DNA of 44,135 nt from Bacteroidota bacterium (lineage in GTDB: Bacteria; Bacteroidota; Bacteroidia; Flavobacteriales; Flavobacteriaceae), in NCBI GenBank assembly GCA_023434025.1, contig JAEYTL010000019.1:1-44135 (forward strand), read 5' to 3'. Each line of letters begins with the position of its first letter. The first letter of the stretch is position 1. Under the pieces are notes generated by a model, which made no database searches, was not told the DNA's origin, and saw only the letters and a program-made list of their open reading frames with translations. Both the position numbers and the translations under genes were made by a program. Positions 14,665 to 24,002 of the stretch are shown here, piece after piece.

Positions 14665-16428
14665 TTAAGAAATTTGCTTTTCTAATTCCGAAATCACTTC
14701 GGCTGCTTTGTCAAAATCGTGTTGCATCGCCACATCAGAAAATGGTGCATAACGGGCTAATTCGCAGTTTTCGGTAATTTGAATAAATTTTTCTATGGTT
14801 TCCGGCTGGGCTTTTTTATCGGCTAAAAATTGTCTGATGAGTTCTTTACTCATTTCAGATGTTTCAATTTTTAATTTTGCCTTTAAAAAGTTGTGCAGCG
14901 ATTTTTCCAAAGCAACATAAAACGGTTCTTTGTTACCCAATTGTTTTTTGGCTTCTGACAAAAATCTCTTAGCCAGTTTGTTATTCATTTTCAGCTTATT
15001 ACCTACCACATCACCATCGATAGCTTCCTTTTTCTTTTTAAATAAAATGATAAACGGAATCAATAAAAACGGTATACCCAACAAAACATAATACATCGTT
15101 GAGCCAAAGAAATCTTCTTTATTGATTTGTGACAATTTGGTTTTCAGATGAATGAATTTAAACTGGTCATGAGCAGCTACTGCTTTCTTTTCTACCGAAG
15201 CATGGTCTTGATTGGTGGTGTTCCCAGGCGATGAAGGTCCGTCGGCCACATTGATCGTAATTTCATCTGAAGTGATGGTTTTATAGCTTCCCGTTCCCAA
15301 ATCGAAATAAGAAAACGGCATCGGTTTAATGGTATAATTTCCTTTGAATTGCGGAATTATCGTGTATTTATCCGAAATTTTGCCGTTCATTCCGCTTAGT
15401 GGTGTATTCACATTTTCGGAATGAACCGGATCATACATTTCTAAAGCTGTTGGCACTACCGGTTTGGGCAGGCTGAACAATTTTAAATTTCCGGTTCCGG
15501 ATACACTGACTTCCAGATCCATACTTTCGCCATTTTTTAAGGTGGTTTTGGAGGGTGTAACTTTGAAATCAAATTTACCAACAGCACCTGAAAAATCAAT
15601 TGGTTTTCCGGTTTCCGGAAGAGGTTTTACGCTGATAATTTTACTTCCGGCAGAAACACGCTTATGATCCTTGGTCAGCATCACCTGACCGAAAATATTT
15701 CTGCGGTTGGTCGGTAGCTCAACATCAATATCCAGTGAAAGTGGTTCAATTTCCAGTTTTCCTGATTTTTGCGGATATAAAACTGTTTTCCGAAGCACCA
15801 CATAACGAAATCGTTCGCCGTTATACGTTCCTTCTTCGGCAACCAACTGCTTAATGTCGATATTCTGACTCCAAAAATCGTTGTATTTGGGTTTGTCTAA
15901 TTCCCTCCAATTCGTAATACCAATATTATGACTGAAATACAATTTATACACCACGGTAATCGGCTCATTCAAATACGGATTGGTCTTGCTGACTTCGGCA
16001 ACTAAATGCAATGCATCATTAATTGAAATTGAATTGTCATTAGGATCACGTGGTTGCTGTACCGCATCGGTAACTTTAATACTTATCGGTGTAGTTTTAT
16101 ACACCTGTCCGTTATATTCAATCGAAGCTTGTTTGATGGAGATTGTTCCTTTCTGGGTTGGTAACAAAAAATAGGAATAGGTTTTATTGAACGAACTTTT
16201 TCCGTTTACCCACGATTGGCTTACCTGCTGACTCGGTCCGGCAATTACCCGAAAGCCTTCAAAAGCAGGAGGTTCAAAATTATCGCCATCCACATTCATC
16301 GTAAAATCAATGCGTAGGCGTTCATTTAAGCCCAAAGACGTTTTACTTGCTTTGGCCTCAAATTGAACTTGGGCAAAAATTGTCTGACAAGTTAATAATA
16401 GTATGAATACTAATCTTTTCATTTTCAA
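14665..16428 (-). CDS. batD: BatD, oxygen-tolerance family protein
   Basis: 587 residues. A signal peptide (about 1-19) precedes a long periplasmic part built of Ig-like beta domains (FEAKASKTSLGLNERLRIDF at the start, then FDFKVTPSKTTLKNGESMDLEVSVSG). A single membrane segment near residue 455 (YVLLGIPFLLIPFIILF) leads to a cytoplasmic helical tail of about 110 residues. This matches the BatD/oxygen tolerance family. The operon also contains a second protein with a BatD-like N-terminus (19254-20876). It abuts batC directly: the BatC stop is immediately followed by the BatD start. Confidence 0.94.
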   Translation of the reverse strand: MKMKRLVFILLLTCQTIFAQVQFEAKASKTSLGLNERLRIDFTMNVDGDNFEPPAFEGFRVIAGPSQQVSQSWVNGKSSFNKTYSYFLLPTQKGTISIKQASIEYNGQVYKTTPISIKVTDAVQQPRDPNDNSISINDALHLVAEVSKTNPYLNEPITVVYKLYFSHNIGITNWRELDKPKYNDFWSQNIDIKQLVAEEGTYNGERFRYVVLRKTVLYPQKSGKLEIEPLSLDIDVELPTNRRNIFGQVMLTKDHKRVSAGSKIISVKPLPETGKPIDFSGAVGKFDFKVTPSKTTLKNGESMDLEVSVSGTGNLKLFSLPKPVVPTALEMYDPVHSENVNTPLSGMNGKISDKYTIIPQFKGNYTIKPMPFSYFDLGTGSYKTITSDEITINVADGPSSPGNTTNQDHASVEKKAVAAHDQFKFIHLKTKLSQINKEDFFGSTMYYVLLGIPFLLIPFIILFKKKKEAIDGDVVGNKLKMNNKLAKRFLSEAKKQLGNKEPFYVALEKSLHNFLKAKLKIETSEMSKELIRQFLADKKAQPETIEKFIQITENCELARYAPFSDVAMQHDFDKAAEVISELEKQIS

Positions 16429-17208
16429 TTACCAGTCTTTTTCCGTTTGAACAGGTTTTGCTTTTATTTTTTGGGCATTTACTTTTTCCTGTACTTTCTT
16501 TTCTTCATTATTTACGGCATCTAGGAGGTTTTGTACACTTTCTTTAGAAATCCCGGAAGGCTGTGGTTTTGGCTGACCGCCTTGATTCTCGTCTTTCTTC
16601 TGATCACCTTCGTTTTTATCTTCTTTTTTATCGCCCTTATTTTCGTCTTTGTCACCCTCTTTCTTGTCGTCTTTTTTATCTTTATCACCATCGCCTTTGT
16701 CTTGCTTCTGGTCATCCTTCTTATCGTCTTTTTTGTCATCCTGATTGTCTTTTGGAGGGTCTTCAGGATTATTTTTTAAATATTCTTTCGCCAGAGCATA
16801 ATTGTAACGGGTTTGCTCATCGGAAGGATTGTTTCGCAAGGCATTTTTATAGGCTTCTACAGCCTTGCCATATTGTTTTTCTTTCATATAAACATTCCCC
16901 AGATTATGCAATGCTTTGTGTTTTTCTTCTTTGGTTGTTGCCTTTTCATACGCCTGAGAATAGGCATATTTAGACTCGCTGAACTGATTTTGTCTGTAAA
17001 TAGAATTTCCTAAGTTATATGAAGGGGTAGCTCCCGACAATCCTCTGGAATTGGATATGCGGTATTGGGCTTCGGCTTCGGCATATTGCTTTTCGGCAAA
17101 AGCCTCATTTGCTTTGGGCAGCATTTTATCTTTTTCTTTTTTCATTTCTTCCTGAGCAGACATAAAAAAAGAAAACAGTAAACTAATTAAAAAAACAACT
17201 TGCTTCAT
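16429..17208 (-). CDS. batC: BatC, TPR protein with charged low-complexity tail
   Basis: 259 residues. A signal peptide (about 1-18) is followed by TPR units (about 25-145; for example KALHNLGNVYMKEKQYGKAV then EAYKNALRNNPSDEQTRYNY). Residues about 150-220 are almost entirely K, D, E, G, N and Q, a disordered highly charged stretch coded by near-repetitive AAA, GAT and GAC codons. The C-terminal helix ends KPVQTEKDW. The start overlaps the end of batB by 4 bases (ATGA), a sign of translational coupling. The TPR part is expected to bind the VWA proteins BatA and BatB. Confidence 0.93.
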   Translation of the reverse strand: MKQVVFLISLLFSFFMSAQEEMKKEKDKMLPKANEAFAEKQYAEAEAQYRISNSRGLSGATPSYNLGNSIYRQNQFSESKYAYSQAYEKATTKEEKHKALHNLGNVYMKEKQYGKAVEAYKNALRNNPSDEQTRYNYALAKEYLKNNPEDPPKDNQDDKKDDKKDDQKQDKGDGDKDKKDDKKEGDKDENKGDKKEDKNEGDQKKDENQGGQPKPQPSGISKESVQNLLDAVNNEEKKVQEKVNAQKIKAKPVQTEKDW

Positions 17209-18248
17209 GATTCCTTTTCATTAAATAGGTTCAACTTACTGATCCAGCCGGTTTTTCTTTCCAACAGAAAAACATCGATAAACAGCAAGGCAAAAGCTAT
17301 GCCTAAAAACCATTGAAACTGCGGTTGAAAATCGGCTACCTGTGTGGTTTCAAATTCGGTTTTTTCGATATTATCTAAAGCATTTTTAACATAATCTAAA
17401 ACGTCTTTGGTGTTGCCTCCGTAAACATAACCGCCCTTGGTACTTTTTCCTATTTGTTTCAGAATTTCCGGATTCATTTTGGTTACTACAACTTCGTCGT
17501 TTTGATCGCGTTTAAAATTTTCGACTACGCCGTTTCTTTTGATTGGAATGGGCCCTCCCTTTTCGGTTCCCACACCAATGGTGATTACTTTTGCTTTTAT
17601 TTTTAATGCTTCTTCAATAGCTCCTTCTACACCATCGGAATGATCTTCACCATCCGAAATGAGGATAATTAATTTATTGGTAGCATTGCCTTTATCAAAA
17701 TAATTAGCCGATAGTTTGATGGCTTCTTCCAACGATGTCCCTTGTGATGAAACCATATCGGTATTCATTCCCTGTAGATACATTTTAGCTACGCCATAAT
17801 CAGTTGTAATGGGCAACACAGGAAAAGCACTTCCGGCATAAGCCACCATTCCGATTCGGTCACTACCCAGCTGATTAATGATTTGTGAAACAATTTGCTT
17901 GGTTTTATCCAACCGGTTAGGAGCCATGTCTTCAGCCAGCATACTTTTGGAGACATCAATAGCAAAAACCACATCGATTCCTTCCCGCTTCACGGTTTCC
18001 ATTTTAGTCCCGATTTTTGGATTGGCCAAAGCAATGATCAGACAAGTTAATGCCAGCAGTAGAACAATGATTTTTAAAACCGGTTTAAAAACCGATTTTT
18101 CTGGACTTAACTTTTTAACCAGTTCAACATCGCCAAATTCGCGTTGTTTTTTTCTTTTCCAATACAGATTAATCAAAAAAAGCAGGACTATTATGGGAAT
18201 AACAGCTAAAAAGTATAAATATATTTTTTCGTCTATTTGTGAATACAT
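17205..18248 (-). CDS. batB: BatB, VWA-domain membrane protein
   Basis: 347 residues. Two N-terminal membrane segments (about 10-28 and 57-76) and one near the C-terminus (about 310-330) surround a von Willebrand factor A domain (about 92-290). The metal-ion-dependent adhesion site is intact: DVSKS at residues 98-102, the T of QGTSLEEA, and the D of ILISDGEDHSDG. The paralogue BatA lies directly upstream with 1 base between them. VWA proteins of this type are typical partners of MoxR ATPases. Confidence 0.95.
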   Translation of the reverse strand: MYSQIDEKIYLYFLAVIPIIVLLFLINLYWKRKKQREFGDVELVKKLSPEKSVFKPVLKIIVLLLALTCLIIALANPKIGTKMETVKREGIDVVFAIDVSKSMLAEDMAPNRLDKTKQIVSQIINQLGSDRIGMVAYAGSAFPVLPITTDYGVAKMYLQGMNTDMVSSQGTSLEEAIKLSANYFDKGNATNKLIILISDGEDHSDGVEGAIEEALKIKAKVITIGVGTEKGGPIPIKRNGVVENFKRDQNDEVVVTKMNPEILKQIGKSTKGGYVYGGNTKDVLDYVKNALDNIEKTEFETTQVADFQPQFQWFLGIAFALLFIDVFLLERKTGWISKLNLFNEKES

Positions 18249-18249
18249 A

Positions 18250-19251
18250 CTATATAAAACCTCTAAAAATGGTTTGTCTTAACAAAATTTCCATCAACAA
18301 AAGTAATCCGGCCATCCAAATCAGAGGACGGAATTTTTCGTCGTAATTATAAAACTTCTGTTCCTCTATTTCGGTGGTCTCCAATTTATTAATTTCGTCG
18401 TAAATCTCCTGTAATTTACTGTTACTGGTTGCTCTGAAATATTTTCCGTCGGTTTTTTGGGCAATGCTTTTCATCAATGCTTCATCTATTTCAACCGGCA
18501 TCATTCGGAACAAAAAACCGCCATTAGGAGCGTAAGCATACGGAAATTCTGCCATTCCGTTTGTTCCTATACCAATGGTATAAACTTTAATGCCATACTC
18601 TCTGGCAATATCTGCTGCGGTTTCGGGTTCAATAAACCCGGCATTATTTACCCCATCTGTTAACAAAATAACAACTCTGCTTTTGGCTTTACTGTCTTTT
18701 AAGCGGTTCACGGCAGTTGCAAGCCCCATTCCGATTCCGGTTCCGTCTTTCAGAACATTGTCGTAATTAATGTTTTGAATGGCGTCTATCACAATTGATT
18801 TATCACTTGTAACCGGTGTTTTAGTATAACTTTCTGCGGCATACACCACAATTCCGAAACGGTCGTTAGGTCGGTCTTTCACAAAGTTTGCCGCCACCTT
18901 TTTTAATGACTCCAACCGGTTTGGCTTTAAATCTTTGGCCAACATACTCCCGGAAACATCAATGGCAATCACAATATCGATACCGCGGGTGGTTTTGGTT
19001 TTGTTGCTAATATCCACGGTTCTTGGTCTGGCCAAGGCCACAATAATAAAACTCAATGCCGCAATTCGCATAACAAAAAGCAACGGTTTCAACTTTGGAA
19101 GTAGTGAACTTTTTACTTTAAATCCTTTTAATGAACTTACTTTTAATGTGGGTGTTTGTTTGTTTCGTTTCCAAATATACCAGGCTATTGCCACCGGAAG
19201 CAGGGTGAACAACCAAAAAAACTGTGGATGTAAAAAAGTGATGTTTTCCAT
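18250..19251 (-). CDS. batA: BatA, VWA-domain membrane protein
   Basis: 333 residues with the same plan as BatB: membrane segments near 8-26 and 58-75, a VWA domain from about 90 to 285, and a C-terminal membrane segment near 310-327. The MIDAS motif is DVSGS at 98-102 with the T of DGTGIGMG and the D of LLTDGVNN. BatA and BatB share order of domains and local sequence (for example M-L-A-x-D, P-N-R-L), so they are ancient duplicates. The gene abuts its neighbours by 1-2 bases, which implies one tightly coupled transcript. Confidence 0.95.
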   Translation of the reverse strand: MENITFLHPQFFWLFTLLPVAIAWYIWKRNKQTPTLKVSSLKGFKVKSSLLPKLKPLLFVMRIAALSFIIVALARPRTVDISNKTKTTRGIDIVIAIDVSGSMLAKDLKPNRLESLKKVAANFVKDRPNDRFGIVVYAAESYTKTPVTSDKSIVIDAIQNINYDNVLKDGTGIGMGLATAVNRLKDSKAKSRVVILLTDGVNNAGFIEPETAADIAREYGIKVYTIGIGTNGMAEFPYAYAPNGGFLFRMMPVEIDEALMKSIAQKTDGKYFRATSNSKLQEIYDEINKLETTEIEEQKFYNYDEKFRPLIWMAGLLLLMEILLRQTIFRGFI

Positions 19252-19253
19252 CG

Positions 19254-20876
19254 TTATTTAATTTTGGCAATTTCAACCGAGTTCATAATCCGTTCTGTAA
19301 TTTCGTTGGCAATTTCATCGCCTTCTTCGTGTAGCACGATGATTTGTTGCAGTCCTCCTTCTTGTCCAAAAAAGATTACTTCGTAATAGGCTTTTCTGCT
19401 TTGTTTGGTAATTGGATCTAAAATATCCATGGTTCCGTAACCTTTCAGTCCGTCAAAACCTTCTTTGGTGCTAAATTCTTCCTGTTTTACCAAGATGTTC
19501 TGTGCACCGTTGGCTTCCATCATTTTTAGTGAACCTTCCAGTGCCTGGGCCAATTCTATTTTTATCTCTTCTTTAAATTTCGTGGTCATAACGGCAATGT
19601 AAAAATGATCCATCATGGCTCCATAGCCAAACATCTGCATGTCTGCCATCTGCTGCTGCTGTCCGCTCATTAATTTGGAAACATCCATTCGTTTAAGCAC
19701 TTTCGGTGTTTCTATTCTAATGGCCGGATTTCCATATTGACTTGACACCCACTCGCCTTCTAATAACTCTTTAGACGGATGACCAATTAACGTATCTTTC
19801 AAATAATCGAAACCTTTTACTGCAACTAAAATGCCTAACGAGACAAAAAGGACAATCACCGCAGAAAAGATTACAACGGCTCTTTGTTTTGCTTTTTTCC
19901 GTTTTAAAATTTTTGCTTTATTGAGATCATTATCTTCCAGTTCTTCTTCTTCAACCTCCTCCGGAATGGATTGATGAATTTTATAAATGGTTTTTTCGAT
20001 CTTTATCTTATCATCTGCAATTTCAAACTCCAGTGGTTTTGATTTGGCAAATTTTACTAAATCGGCTTGTTTTAGAACCTTTTCCAGGTTTTTAATGGTT
20101 TCTTCTGTGAGAGAAAGTTTCTTTTTTACAATTGCAATTTTAAAAGCAGCAATCAATTCGTCTGTGGTGCTTTCCATTGCCGGAATTTCAACAGCTTCTT
20201 CAATATAAGTCCGTGCAATATCGGTCAGCTCAGAATAATATTCTTTGACTTCCCCCCGTTCTACCAAACTCTTTTTTTCCAGTGTTTTTAAATGTGCCGT
20301 TGCTTTTTCAATAGGAGAAGCATAAATAATTTCTTCTTCTGCCGGTTTTTTATTTTTCTTAATCAAATAATAAATTAAGTAGCCGGTTGCGGCAATTCCT
20401 AATAAAATCAACAAATAAACCCACCAATCGGAATAATCATCCGGAACAGTAGAAATGTCTTTGATATCATACATGTGTTGCTTCAAGGTATCGACCACCA
20501 CCGGAAGAATTTCTACCAATACACTATCCGTTACATAAGGCTTTGAATTAATGATTACCGGTAAAGACGGTATGGTAAATCTTCCTGTATCAAACTGCGT
20601 TAAACCATATTTTTTGATGAGCTGATACTTGTCGTTTTCTTTAATGGTATCGGTGGGATAACTTTCTAAAACTTCTAAACTTCCAAACAATTTGCCTTCG
20701 GGAAAAGCCACTTTTGAAAGTGTATCGACCGTTGTTTTAAAGGTTAAATTGATTTGTGCTCCAATTTTAACTTTGGTGCTGTCAACCGAAGTGGTTACTC
20801 TTTTCTGTTGAGCAAAAACAACCGTTGAAAAAAGAAGAAATACTATATATAATTTTATTTTCATTTTATGTTTCAT
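19254..20876 (-). CDS. BatD-like protein with an extra C-terminal domain
   Basis: 540 residues, not one of the five classic Bat proteins. A signal peptide (about 1-22) is followed by a BatD-like Ig domain (about 25-130: VKIGAQINLTFKTTVD, then GRFTIPSLPVIINSKPYVTD), a membrane segment (151-172) and a helical cytoplasmic part (about 185-305). That part contains KEYYSELTDIARTYIEEAVE, a pattern also seen in the tails of BatD and DUF4381-like proteins. A second membrane segment (333-354) leads to a C-terminal domain of about 180 residues rich in M, Q and E (MSGQQQQMADMQMFGYGAMM) that I cannot assign. It lies between the DUF58 gene and batA, so it probably belongs to the same membrane complex. Confidence 0.8.
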   Translation of the reverse strand: MKHKMKIKLYIVFLLFSTVVFAQQKRVTTSVDSTKVKIGAQINLTFKTTVDTLSKVAFPEGKLFGSLEVLESYPTDTIKENDKYQLIKKYGLTQFDTGRFTIPSLPVIINSKPYVTDSVLVEILPVVVDTLKQHMYDIKDISTVPDDYSDWWVYLLILLGIAATGYLIYYLIKKNKKPAEEEIIYASPIEKATAHLKTLEKKSLVERGEVKEYYSELTDIARTYIEEAVEIPAMESTTDELIAAFKIAIVKKKLSLTEETIKNLEKVLKQADLVKFAKSKPLEFEIADDKIKIEKTIYKIHQSIPEEVEEEELEDNDLNKAKILKRKKAKQRAVVIFSAVIVLFVSLGILVAVKGFDYLKDTLIGHPSKELLEGEWVSSQYGNPAIRIETPKVLKRMDVSKLMSGQQQQMADMQMFGYGAMMDHFYIAVMTTKFKEEIKIELAQALEGSLKMMEANGAQNILVKQEEFSTKEGFDGLKGYGTMDILDPITKQSRKAYYEVIFFGQEGGLQQIIVLHEEGDEIANEITERIMNSVEIAKIK

Positions 20877-20913
20877 CGCAATTTACAAACGTAAGCCCGA
20901 AATTTATCAATGA

Positions 20914-21780
20914 TTACCTGGATTTAAAATAGCCTAACAATTTGGTTACATAACTTTCGTCAACCCTTGTGTTTACAACTCCTGAACCACATTTTGAAAA
21001 AGTTTCTTTGAAAAAAGTAATTTTCTCATGATAATATTTTTCATATTCCATCCGGATAGATTTTGAATTGGTATTCACCAGCATGGTTTCGCCTGTTTCG
21101 GCATCCAACATATTAACCATTCCGACATTTGGTATTTTTTCTTCACGAATATCATACACACGAATTCCGGTAATATCGTGTTTTTTGCCGGCAATTTTTA
21201 AGGTGTGCTCATAGTTATCATCCGTAATAAAATCGGATATAAAAAATACGATGGCCTTCTTTTTCATCACACTCGACAAAAATTTCAATGCATTGGAAAT
21301 ATTTGTTTTATTGCTTTTGGGCTTAAACTCAATCAACTCACGAATAATTCGCAGTACATGTGATTTCCCTTTTTTGGGCGGAATATAAAGCTCAATTTCA
21401 TCGGAAAACAAAATCAGACCAATTTTATCGTTGTTTTGAGTGGCCGAAAAAGCCATGGTTGCTGCAATTTCAGTAACAATTTCACTTTTTAACTGGTTTT
21501 TTGTACCAAAACTTTCAGAACCGGAAATATCCACCATCAACATCATGGTTAACTCTCTCTCTTCTTCAAAAACCTTGATATACGGTTCGTTGTAACGTGC
21601 CGTTACATTCCAGTCAATGGCACGAACATCATCACCAAACTGGTACTGACGCACTTCTGAAAAAGTCATCCCCCGCCCTTTGAACGACGTATGGTATTCT
21701 CCCGAAAAGATATGATCGCTCAATCGTCGGGTTTTGATTTCTATTTTTCGTACTTTTTTGAGTAGCTCTTTTGTTTCCAT
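20914..21780 (-). CDS. DUF58 domain protein (VWA-like)
   Basis: 288 residues, soluble. The DUF58 hallmark R-Q-Y-Q-F-G-D-D-V-R-A-I-D-W-N-V-T-A-R lies at residues 44-62. The following VWA-like fold carries an intact metal site, DISGS at 84-88. DUF58 proteins almost always sit next to MoxR ATPases. They are thought to be ATPase substrates or adaptors that couple it to the membrane VWA proteins, which fits this operon. A conserved 85-base gap with an imperfect inverted repeat separates it from moxR. Confidence 0.93.
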   Translation of the reverse strand: METKELLKKVRKIEIKTRRLSDHIFSGEYHTSFKGRGMTFSEVRQYQFGDDVRAIDWNVTARYNEPYIKVFEEERELTMMLMVDISGSESFGTKNQLKSEIVTEIAATMAFSATQNNDKIGLILFSDEIELYIPPKKGKSHVLRIIRELIEFKPKSNKTNISNALKFLSSVMKKKAIVFFISDFITDDNYEHTLKIAGKKHDITGIRVYDIREEKIPNVGMVNMLDAETGETMLVNTNSKSIRMEYEKYYHEKITFFKETFSKCGSGVVNTRVDESYVTKLLGYFKSR

Positions 21781-21786
21781 TTTTTT

Positions 21787-21860
21787 CAGTTGTCGGTTGT
21801 CGGTTGTTGGTTATCAGTTTAGCCGAATAACTGCCAACTGATAACGGATAACTGTCAACT
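21787..21860. repeat. short-unit inverted repeat between moxR and the DUF58 gene
   Basis: The left half is made of GTTGTCGGTTGT and GTTATCAGTT units. The right half is made of their complements, AACTGCCAACTGATAAC and GATAACTGTCAACT. The two halves can fold into a long imperfect hairpin inside the operon. Such GTTATC/GATAAC arrays look like dispersed noncoding repeats. Here it may lower expression of the genes after moxR. Confidence 0.55.
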
Positions 21861-21865
21861 AAAAT

Positions 21866-22870
21866 TTAAGGTACCTCAATCTCGTTCACAATTTTGTTGA
21901 TGATTTCAACCGAAGTAATGTTTTCCGCTTCGGCTTCATACGTAACGCCGATTCGGTGACGCAATACATCGTGAACAACCGCTCGAACATCTTCCGGAAT
22001 CACATAGCCGCGACGTTTGATAAACGCATAACATTTTGCCGCTGTAGCCAGATTAATGCTTCCGCGAGGTGATGATCCGAAACTGATTAACGGTTTTAAA
22101 CTTTCCAATTTATATTTTTCAGGGAAACGCGTTGCAAAAATGATATCTAAAATATATTTTTCGATTTTCTCATCCATATATACCTCACGAACGGCTTGTT
22201 GAGCCCGAAGAATCTGATCTATTGAAATAACCGGATTTACTTTTTCAAAACTTCCTTTTAAATTTTGACGAATCACCAATCGCTCATCTTCCATCTTGGG
22301 ATATTCAATCACGGTTTTCAACATAAAACGATCGACTTGTGCTTCAGGTAAGGGGTAAGTTCCTTCCTGTTCAATCGGGTTTTGTGTGGCCAAAACCAAA
22401 AAGGGCTTGTCTAACTTAAATGTTGTATCACCAATCGTTACTTGCTTTTCCTGCATGGCCTCTAACAAAGCCGACTGCACTTTGGCCGGAGCCCGGTTAA
22501 TCTCATCCGCCAGGACAAAATTGGCAAAAATAGGTCCCTTTTTGATGGAAAATTCATTCTGCTTGATGTTGTAAATCATGGTTCCCACCACATCAGCAGG
22601 CAATAAATCCGGGGTAAACTGGACACGGCTAAAAGAACCTTGTACCGCTTGTGACAAGGTGTTAATCGCTAATGTTTTGGCCAAACCCGGAACGCCTTCC
22701 AACAAAATATGTCCTTGTCCCAAAAGACCAATCAATAACCGTTCTACCATGTGTTTCTGACCCACTATGACTTTGTTCATTTCATACGTAAGCAGGTCGA
22801 TAAAAGCACTTTCTCTTTCAATTTTTTCATTAATCGCTCTGATATCCAGCGTAGTTGTATTTTCTTCCAT
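21866..22870 (-). CDS. moxR: MoxR-family AAA+ ATPase
   Basis: 334 residues, the typical length. Walker A is GVPGLAKT (residues 59-66). Walker B is in VLADEINRAP (about 119-128). Sensor and arginine-finger regions include VLATQNPIEQEGTYPLPEAQ and SFGSSPRGS. MoxR ATPases act as chaperone-like remodellers with VWA-domain partners, of which this operon encodes three (DUF58, BatA, BatB). It is the first gene of the eight-gene Bat operon and has a recognisable promoter at 22890-22920. Confidence 0.96.
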   Translation of the reverse strand: MEENTTTLDIRAINEKIERESAFIDLLTYEMNKVIVGQKHMVERLLIGLLGQGHILLEGVPGLAKTLAINTLSQAVQGSFSRVQFTPDLLPADVVGTMIYNIKQNEFSIKKGPIFANFVLADEINRAPAKVQSALLEAMQEKQVTIGDTTFKLDKPFLVLATQNPIEQEGTYPLPEAQVDRFMLKTVIEYPKMEDERLVIRQNLKGSFEKVNPVISIDQILRAQQAVREVYMDEKIEKYILDIIFATRFPEKYKLESLKPLISFGSSPRGSINLATAAKCYAFIKRRGYVIPEDVRAVVHDVLRHRIGVTYEAEAENITSVEIINKIVNEIEVP

Positions 22871-22889
22871 AATTCCTGTTTTGAGGGCT

Positions 22890-22920
22890 CGAAATTAGCA
22901 TCTTAAATTTAACATTGCAA
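22890..22920 (-). promoter_or_regulatory. promoter of the Bat operon
   Basis: On the minus strand a -33 TTG (complement of 22918-22920) is separated by 20 bases from TAATTTCG (complement of 22890-22897), one mismatch from TAnnTTTG. The ATG of moxR follows about 20 bases later. Confidence 0.55.
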
Positions 22921-23129
22921 ATTGAAAATTTTATTCCTTTCAAGATGTTAACATAGCGTTAAAACTTCTTTGAAATCATAGGTTTTAAGAGTGATTTGTG
23001 ATTTAGTTTTTATAATTTTAAGACCGATTTGGGAATAGTTACGGGTTTGAAAGTTTCCGGTTTCAGGTTTCAGGTTAAAATTACCCCATAACTATTGTCC
23101 ATGACTTAGTTACCATAAAAATTAAAAAC

Positions 23130-23999
23130 ATGAAAACTACATTATCGCCTATTGTGGCAGGAACCATGAACTGGGGTGTTTGGGACAAAAATCTGAGTGC
23201 AAATGAAATGGCGAATCTCATCCTTGTTTGTTTAGAAAACAAAATAACCACTTTTGATCATGCTGATATTTACGGAGGTTATACCACAGAAGCTACTTTT
23301 GGCGAGGGTTTCAGGAAAAGTAAAACTGACCGTTCAAAAATTCAGCTGGTTTCTAAATGCGGTATTCAGTATGTTTCAGAAAACCGGCAAAACAGAATCA
23401 AACACTATGATTATTCAAAAGAGTATATCATCTGGTCGGCAGAAAATTCGTTAAAAAACCTGCAAACTGATTATCTGGATGTTTATCTTTTACATAGACC
23501 TAGCCCATTGATGCAAGCCGATGAAATTGCCGAAGCCATTGAAAAACTAAAAAAGGACGGTAAAATTATAGACTTCGGATTGTCTAATTTCACCTCTTCT
23601 CAAACAGATTTAATTCAGCAAAAAACAAACGTTTCCTATAACCAGATCCAGTTTTCGGTCACGCATTTTGAACCGATGCTGGACGGAAGTTTAGACCACA
23701 TGCAAATGCACAACATTCGTCCGATGGCATGGAATCCGCTGGGAACAATTTTTAGAGAAGACACGGAGCAAACCAGACGATTAAAAAAATTATTAGCCCG
23801 GTTGGTTGAAAAATATCATTACGGAGCCGATATCATTTTACTGGCCTGGATTATGCAACACCCTTCTAAAGTAATTCCGGTTGCCGGAACAGTTAATGTG
23901 GCCAGGATTCAACAATTACAAAAAGCTGCTGAGCTAATTTTAGACAAAGAAGACTGGTTTGAAATCTGGACAGAAAGTATGGGGAATAAAGTGCCTTAA
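23130..23999 (+). CDS. aldo/keto reductase
   Basis: 289 residues forming a single TIM barrel of the aldo/keto reductase superfamily. The catalytic tetrad is complete: D43, Y48 (FDHADIYGGY), K76 (LVSKCG) and H122 (LLHRP). The sequence resembles the YdhF branch (GTMNWGVWDKNLSANEM at the start, IIDFGLSNFT in the middle). It would reduce a carbonyl compound with NADPH in the cytoplasm; the substrate is unknown. The upstream 259-base gap has no strong promoter motif, only a short GTTTCAG-type repeat around 23057-23077. A large inverted repeat follows the stop. Confidence 0.92.
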   Translation: MKTTLSPIVAGTMNWGVWDKNLSANEMANLILVCLENKITTFDHADIYGGYTTEATFGEGFRKSKTDRSKIQLVSKCGIQYVSENRQNRIKHYDYSKEYIIWSAENSLKNLQTDYLDVYLLHRPSPLMQADEIAEAIEKLKKDGKIIDFGLSNFTSSQTDLIQQKTNVSYNQIQFSVTHFEPMLDGSLDHMQMHNIRPMAWNPLGTIFREDTEQTRRLKKLLARLVEKYHYGADIILLAWIMQHPSKVIPVAGTVNVARIQQLQKAAELILDKEDWFEIWTESMGNKVP

Positions 24000-24002
24000 A
24001 AA

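Noticed and set aside
16531..16973. Plus-strand frames opposite batC rich in F, L, I, V
   Set aside because: They are the complement of the K/D/E-rich codons of BatC; the apparent membrane protein is an artefact of that low-complexity DNA.
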